Positions 5,236 through 6,555 of a stretch of DNA of 6,555 bases are shown one piece after another. Where the stretch lies: NCBI GenBank assembly GCA_031288855.1, contig JAITQQ010000129.1, positions 1 through 6,555 on the forward strand, given 5' to 3'. Under the pieces are notes generated by a model. That model did no database searches. It had not been told where the DNA came from and was given only the letters and a program-made list of their open reading frames with translations. This DNA comes from Prevotellaceae bacterium. Lineage in GTDB: Bacteria; Bacteroidota; Bacteroidia; Bacteroidales; UBA932. The first letter of the stretch is position 1. Every line of letters begins with the position of its first letter. Made by a program: the position numbers and the translations under genes.

Positions 5236-6141
5236 TTATTCTATTAACTTCAGGCACAAAGATACTATTTTTTCCGGTTCCGACGCATCCATCCACCGGA
5301 TATCGTTGTAACGCCTCCAGTATGAGTATTGTTTTTTCGCATAATTGCGGGTATGTTGCTGAATGAGCGCAATAGTGTCGTCGAGACCGGCTTTTCCGTC
5401 GAAGTGGTCGAACAGTTCCTTGTAGCCTACGGTGTTCAGCGCCGGGAGATGCCGGAAAGGGTAGAGGCTTCGGGCTTCGTCGAACCATCCCTCGTTCATC
5501 ATTTGCACCGTGCGCCGGTTGATGCGCTCATACAGCGCCTCGCGCGGGCGTTGCAGCCCGATTTTCACGATGCGGAACGGGCGCGGCTGCCGGTGTTCTT
5601 TCTTGAAGGAAGAATAAGGCTTTCCGGTGGCCAGCGTCACTTCGAGGGCGCGGATGATGCGGCGCGGGTTTTTCATGTCGAGGGCGAGGTAGCTTTCCTT
5701 GTCGAGCAGCTTCAGTTGTTGGCGGAGCGGGTCGAGCCCTTCCTGTTTGTATTGCGCCATCAGCGTTGCGCGGAGTGCCGGGTCAACTTCCGGGAACGCG
5801 TCGATGCCGTGGCAAACCGCGTCGATGTACAGTCCCGATCCGCCCACCATCAGCGCCGCCTTGTGTTCGGCAATCAACTTGTCGAGCAGCGACAGCGCCT
5901 CCATTTCATATTTCCCCGCTGTGTAGCGCTCGTGGACGCTGTGCGACAGGACAAAATGGTGCGGCGCCGCAGCCAATTGCTCCGGCGTGGGCGCAGCTGT
6001 GCCGATGCGCATTTCACGGTAAATTTGCCGCGAGTCGCCCGACACAATCTCCGTGCCGAGCCGCCGGGCTACGTCAATGCTGATATCGGTTTTTCCGACA
6101 CCGGTGGGGCCAAGAAGTACGATGAACGTGGGCATTGACAT
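5236..6141 (-). CDS. miaA: tRNA dimethylallyltransferase
   Basis: MiaA adds a dimethylallyl group from DMAPP to N6 of A37 in tRNAs that read codons beginning with U, which steadies codon pairing and precedes methylthiolation by MiaB. The 301-residue product has the P-loop GPTGVGKT (11-18), the catalytic segment SGDSRQIY (34-41), PHHF (60-63), GGSGLY (100-105), a middle tRNA-contact region including NPRRIIRALEV, and the C-terminal RNYAKKQYSYWRRY. The last motif differs from the more usual QxTWFRR form (YSYW instead). Bacteroidota often carry two MiaA paralogues, and I cannot tell which this is. The ATG at 6141 or the one two codons on at 6135 may serve as start. It is the first gene of the miaA-ung-coaD-thioredoxin-fold operon. 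Confidence 0.95.
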   Translation of the reverse strand: MSMPTFIVLLGPTGVGKTDISIDVARRLGTEIVSGDSRQIYREMRIGTAAPTPEQLAAAPHHFVLSHSVHERYTAGKYEMEALSLLDKLIAEHKAALMVGGSGLYIDAVCHGIDAFPEVDPALRATLMAQYKQEGLDPLRQQLKLLDKESYLALDMKNPRRIIRALEVTLATGKPYSSFKKEHRQPRPFRIVKIGLQRPREALYERINRRTVQMMNEGWFDEARSLYPFRHLPALNTVGYKELFDHFDGKAGLDDTIALIQQHTRNYAKKQYSYWRRYNDIRWMDASEPEKIVSLCLKLIE

Positions 6142-6162
6142 GAATTTTGGTGCAAATTTTCA

Positions 6163-6199
6163 CAAAGGTACGTGAAAATTTTTGAACGGCCACTCCAAA
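6163..6199 (-). promoter_or_regulatory. candidate promoter of the miaA operon
   Basis: Read on the minus strand, TACCTTTG (6170-6163) fits TAnnTTTG exactly. The nearest TTTG upstream (6199-6196) is 25 bases away, longer than the usual 19-23, so the -33 element is uncertain. The start would be near 6156, about 15 bases before the miaA ATG. Confidence 0.5.
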
Positions 6200-6227
6200 A
6201 ATTATAACATAATTTAACATCTTTATA

Positions 6228-6258
6228 TTTGGATTTCTAAAAAATGGTTGTATATTTG
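6228..6258 (+). promoter_or_regulatory. strong Bacteroidota-type promoter for the rod-shaped RNA
   Basis: TTTG (6228-6231), a 19-base spacer and TATATTTG (6251-6258) match the phylum consensus in both boxes and spacing. It is the best promoter in the window. Transcription would begin near 6264 and read rightward into a region without a protein gene, as expected for a non-coding RNA gene. Confidence 0.75.
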
Positions 6259-6263
6259 CACCG

Positions 6264-6510
6264 TGAAATGTTAATACGTTCTTTTTATTACTTGTGCTGG
6301 CGCTCGCTTTTAGTACTCTCAATATGGAAACTAGCAAATTCTGAATTATAATTAAAGAGGAATAAAGTTAGCGCCCACGCGTTTCTTTTTTTTACTTCCA
6401 ATTTTGTATATTGTTAGAAAGATAGGTGTGGGCCTAATTTATTTTAATTATAAGGTTTTGCTAGACCTCCATATTGAATAAATTATTCTACGGGCTCGCG
6501 CTACACTTAT
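6264..6510 (+). ncRNA. ssrS: probable 6S-like RNA (long rod with central bubble)
   Basis: The region folds into one long rod, with these perfect stems: 6320-6327/6469-6476 (CAATATGG/CCATATTG), 6331-6338/6457-6464 (CTAGCAAA/TTTGCTAG), 6346-6356/6443-6453 (11 bp), 6362-6366/6438-6442, 6368-6371/6434-6437 and 6373-6378/6428-6433 (GCCCAC/GTGGGC). The far end carries a loop of about 50 bases, probably with a further small helix (6382-6386/6416-6420). Below the 8-bp stem is a large, mostly unpaired bubble (about 6304-6319 opposite 6477-6497), then a closing stem with GCGC/GCGC (6300-6303/6498-6501) and GTG/CAC (6294-6296/6504-6506). A closing stem, central bubble and long terminal stem are the hallmark of 6S RNA, which binds the housekeeping RNA polymerase by mimicking an open promoter. 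A perfect promoter drives it. Bacteroidales 6S RNAs are known to diverge in sequence. Exact ends are uncertain: I see no clear terminator, and the 5' end is inferred from the promoter. Alternative: another structured RNA. Confidence 0.65.
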
Positions 6511-6511
6511 T

Positions 6512-6555
6512 GAGTTAAGAGTTAAGAACTAAGAATTAGTTATGAGTTATGAGTT
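6512..6555. repeat. AT-rich 7-bp repeat array, cut by the window edge
   Basis: Units GAGTTAA (6512-6518), GAGTTAA (6519-6525), GAACTAA (6526-6532), a degenerate stretch from GAATTA, then GAGTTAT (6544-6550) and GAGTT at the edge. The period is about 7 bp with one irregular 11-base step. AACTAA and TTAGTT at 6527-6541 also form a small inverted repeat. Such short AT-rich repeats are common between genes in Bacteroidota. Role unknown. Confidence 0.7.

Noticed and set aside
5234..5488. 85-residue N-terminal extension of Ung
   Set aside because: It is an alternate frame inside miaA with Arg/Pro-rich sequence and no Ung similarity; the ATG 2 bases after the miaA stop is the natural start.
5329..6138. 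269-residue plus-strand frame opposite miaA
   Set aside because: A GC-rich antisense shadow of a clear MiaA gene, with no recognisable domain.
6074..6337. 87-residue minus-strand frame
   Set aside because: It runs antisense through the 6S-like RNA and promoter region and has no coding character.

Overview
The window looks like chromosomal DNA from a member of the Bacteroidota, probably the order Bacteroidales. Three things point there: a DUF4293-type membrane protein, which is essentially restricted to that phylum; several promoters of the Bacteroidota form (TTTG, about 19-20 bases, TAnnTTTG); and few clear Shine-Dalgarno sites. No species can be named from the sequence alone.

Layout, left to right. 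Positions 1-99 hold at most the tail of an unidentified gene. Positions 100-393 are a tandem array of exactly fourteen 21-bp units of three types (K, M, T), flanked on both sides by a 12-bp direct repeat. Positions 427-1034 (minus strand) hold a two-gene toxin-antitoxin-like module: a PIN-domain protein and a 51-residue charged protein, overlapping by ATGA, with a good promoter in front. Positions 1140-2187 (minus) hold pyrE followed by a DUF4293 gene and a strong intrinsic terminator. A Nudix hydrolase gene diverges from pyrE (2316-2834, plus). It runs tail to tail into, and overlaps by 35 bp, a four-gene minus-strand operon read miaA, ung, coaD, then a secreted thioredoxin-fold protein (6141 down to 2800). 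These four genes are packed with a 2-bp gap or 4-bp ATGA overlaps. The last 410 bases have no protein gene. They carry back-to-back promoters and a long rod-shaped RNA (about 6264-6510, plus) whose shape fits 6S RNA, then an AT-rich 7-bp repeat that runs off the window.

Functionally most genes are housekeeping: pyrimidine nucleotide synthesis (pyrE), nucleotide clean-up (Nudix), tRNA modification (miaA), uracil removal from DNA (ung) and coenzyme A synthesis (coaD). The accessory parts are the PIN module and the 21-bp array beside it, in visibly more AT-rich DNA than the miaA operon. I see no firmly new system. The most rewarding items are the 21-bp array with its traceable expansion/contraction history, the 6S-like RNA, the tiny gene partnered with the PIN protein, and two proteins with altered active-site regions (Ung and the thioredoxin-fold protein).
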